Assembly (NCBI RefSeq): GCF_000219215.1
Contig: NC_015726.1
Location: 3,596,001-3,660,000 of the forward strand
Direction: 5' to 3'
Length of the DNA stretch: 64,000 nt
Origin: Cupriavidus necator N-1
Lineage (GTDB): Bacteria; Pseudomonadota; Gammaproteobacteria; Burkholderiales; Burkholderiaceae
Part shown: positions 63,012 to 64,000 of the stretch, in pieces
How positions within the stretch are numbered: position 1 is the first letter of the stretch
Layout: every line of letters begins with the position of its first letter
Position numbers and translations under genes: made by a program
The notes under the pieces: model-generated
Databases searched by the model: none
Told to the model about the DNA's origin: nothing
What the model saw: only the letters and a program-made list of their open reading frames with translations

Positions 63012-64000
63012 CTATTTTGCCTCAAGAATCCAGCCCACCATGGCCTGCACGTCCGAATCCGGGATCTGCGGCTGCGGCGGCATCGGCACGCTGCCCCATG
63101 CGCCCTGCCCGCCCGCCTTGACCTTGCGCGCCAGCGCGGCATGCGCGTCCTGGCCCTTGTACTTGCCGGCGATGTCGGCAAACGACGGCCCCACCAGCTT
63201 GCGGTCCATCGCGTGGCAGGCCATGCACTGGTACTGGCCGGTGAGGCGCGCGCCCGGCGCGCCCGGTTCCGAAGACGCTGATGCAGCACTTTTCGATGCG
63301 GCATTGCCCGCGGCCACGCCGCGCACCGGGCCGAAGGCCCGCTGCTGCTGCGCCAGCTCGCCATGGGCATCGCGAGCATAGTCCGGTATCGACGAGGCAA
63401 TCACCACCTTGCCGGCGCAGTCCTGCATGCAGGCCGTATTGCGCGTGTCCGGCCGGCCGCGCCCCGGCCACAGGCCGTGACCGGTGGTCATGCCGTCGCG
63501 GTTGGGCATGCGCCGCTGGACCTCGGCGATATTGGCGTCAGACAGCGTGAAGTCGGCCGGGACGATCTCGCCCAGGTGCAGCATATAGGCGGTGACGGCG
63601 TAGACGTCGCTCACGCTCAGGCTCTTGGGCGCATTCCACGGCATGGCACGGTGGATGTAGTCCCACAGCGTGCTGACGGTGCTGACCTTCATCAGCGTGG
63701 TGCGGTACGGCTGGTTGCCGGTCATGCCGGCCACGCGGCCGCGCCTGATGTCTTCGGCCGTGGTGCCGCCAACCAGCGGCGAGAACACCTCGTTGGATTC
63801 ACCGAAGTCGCCGTGGCAAGACGCGCACTTGCCGTCCCAGACCTTCTGCCCCTGCGCCACCGTGCCGCTGCCCCTGGGCAGGCCCTGGAAGTCCGGGCGC
63901 ACGTCGATGTCCCACGCGGCGACTTCGGCGGGCGAAGCGGTGCGGCCAAGCGCCGCGCGCGCGTCGGCCGTGCCTGCCCAGGCCGGGGCGGCGCTGACGG
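63012..64000 (-). CDS. soxD: SoxD, diheme cytochrome of sulfane dehydrogenase (5' end outside window)
   Basis: At least 329 residues are present, and the frame stays open to the window edge, where the end of a signal peptide (AAPAWAG) is read. Mature sequence follows with ASPAEVAAWDIDVRPDFQGLP. It has two heme motifs, CASCHGDFG and CMACHAMDRK, joined by an Ala/Ser-rich linker. The central RRMPNRDGMTTGHGLWPGRG and NTACMQDC region is typical of SoxD. With SoxC (expected just beyond the window) it oxidises the SoxY-bound sulfane. The true start is not in the window. Confidence 0.93.
   Translation of the reverse strand, partial: VSAAPAWAGTADARAALGRTASPAEVAAWDIDVRPDFQGLPRGSGTVAQGQKVWDGKCASCHGDFGESNEVFSPLVGGTTAEDIRRGRVAGMTGNQPYRTTLMKVSTVSTLWDYIHRAMPWNAPKSLSVSDVYAVTAYMLHLGEIVPADFTLSDANIAEVQRRMPNRDGMTTGHGLWPGRGRPDTRNTACMQDCAGKVVIASSIPDYARDAHGELAQQQRAFGPVRGVAAGNAASKSAASASSEPGAPGARLTGQYQCMACHAMDRKLVGPSFADIAGKYKGQDAHAALARKVKAGGQGAWGSVPMPPQPQIPDSDVQAMVGWILEAK

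Overview
The window looks like chromosomal DNA of a GC-rich betaproteobacterium of the Burkholderiales, most like Cupriavidus/Ralstonia. This rests on the rRNA operon layout (16S - tRNA-Ile(GAT) - tRNA-Ala(TGC) - 23S), GC-rich codon use, a paaABCDE set with a TetR-type operator, a complete set of core type II secretion genes, a fused indolepyruvate:ferredoxin oxidoreductase and a lithotrophic sox cluster. The genus is an inference from gene content and motifs; no database was searched.

Layout: (1) 1-4.7 kb, minus-strand rRNA operon, with the 23S gene cut by the window start, boxA sites in leader and spacer, and a clear rrn promoter. (2) 5-11.8 kb, an acyl-CoA ligase, a DUF488 protein, a SpmA-SpmB-like fusion, a candidate C-rich small RNA with a strong terminator, an FUSC efflux protein, a DUF1488 protein and a universal stress protein. 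(3) 12-17.6 kb, the phenylacetyl-CoA epoxidase genes paaABCDE behind a promoter with a TetR palindrome in its spacer, followed by a DUF1835 protein and the TetR regulator likely to bind there. (4) 17.6-22.6 kb, KefC/KefF, a GNAT acetyltransferase with a structured leader, an Lrp/AsnC regulator and an EF-hand protein. (5) 22.7-37.1 kb, type II secretion: gspC is divergent and split from gspGHIJK-LMN-DEF by the nitric-oxide detoxification pair hmp-nsrR. (6) 37.1-48 kb, an NYN-LOTUS RNA-binding protein with a QSQ repeat, the 1197-aa indolepyruvate oxidoreductase, an HD-domain protein, small metabolic enzymes, two MFS transporters and a LigB-type dioxygenase. (7) 48-57 kb, an outer-membrane barrel, an MHS-type symporter, a group II intron inserted just behind that gene's terminator, a DUF2314-like gene, tag, an unusual 415-bp intergenic region, a CDF metal transporter, a small helical protein, a racemase and tRNA-Ala(CGC). 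(8) 57-64 kb, a minus-strand sulfur-oxidation operon soxD(partial) - cytochrome c - soxY - soxZ - dsrE-like - soxA - soxX - thioredoxin - soxB.

How it works together: PaaABCDE epoxidises phenylacetyl-CoA, while the later paa steps are not in the window. The Gsp proteins supply a secretin, inner-membrane platform, ATPase and pseudopilins, but no prepilin peptidase is present. The Sox proteins load thiosulfate sulfur on SoxYZ, release sulfate with SoxB and pass electrons to c-type cytochromes.

The parts least explained by known genes are the intergenic region 54246-54660 (repeated GTATACGTC-like words, an 18-bp palindrome and DnaA-box-like sites), the candidate small RNA at 8529-8588 whose promoter resembles the one upstream of the FUSC gene, and the near-duplicate heme domains at the sox locus.
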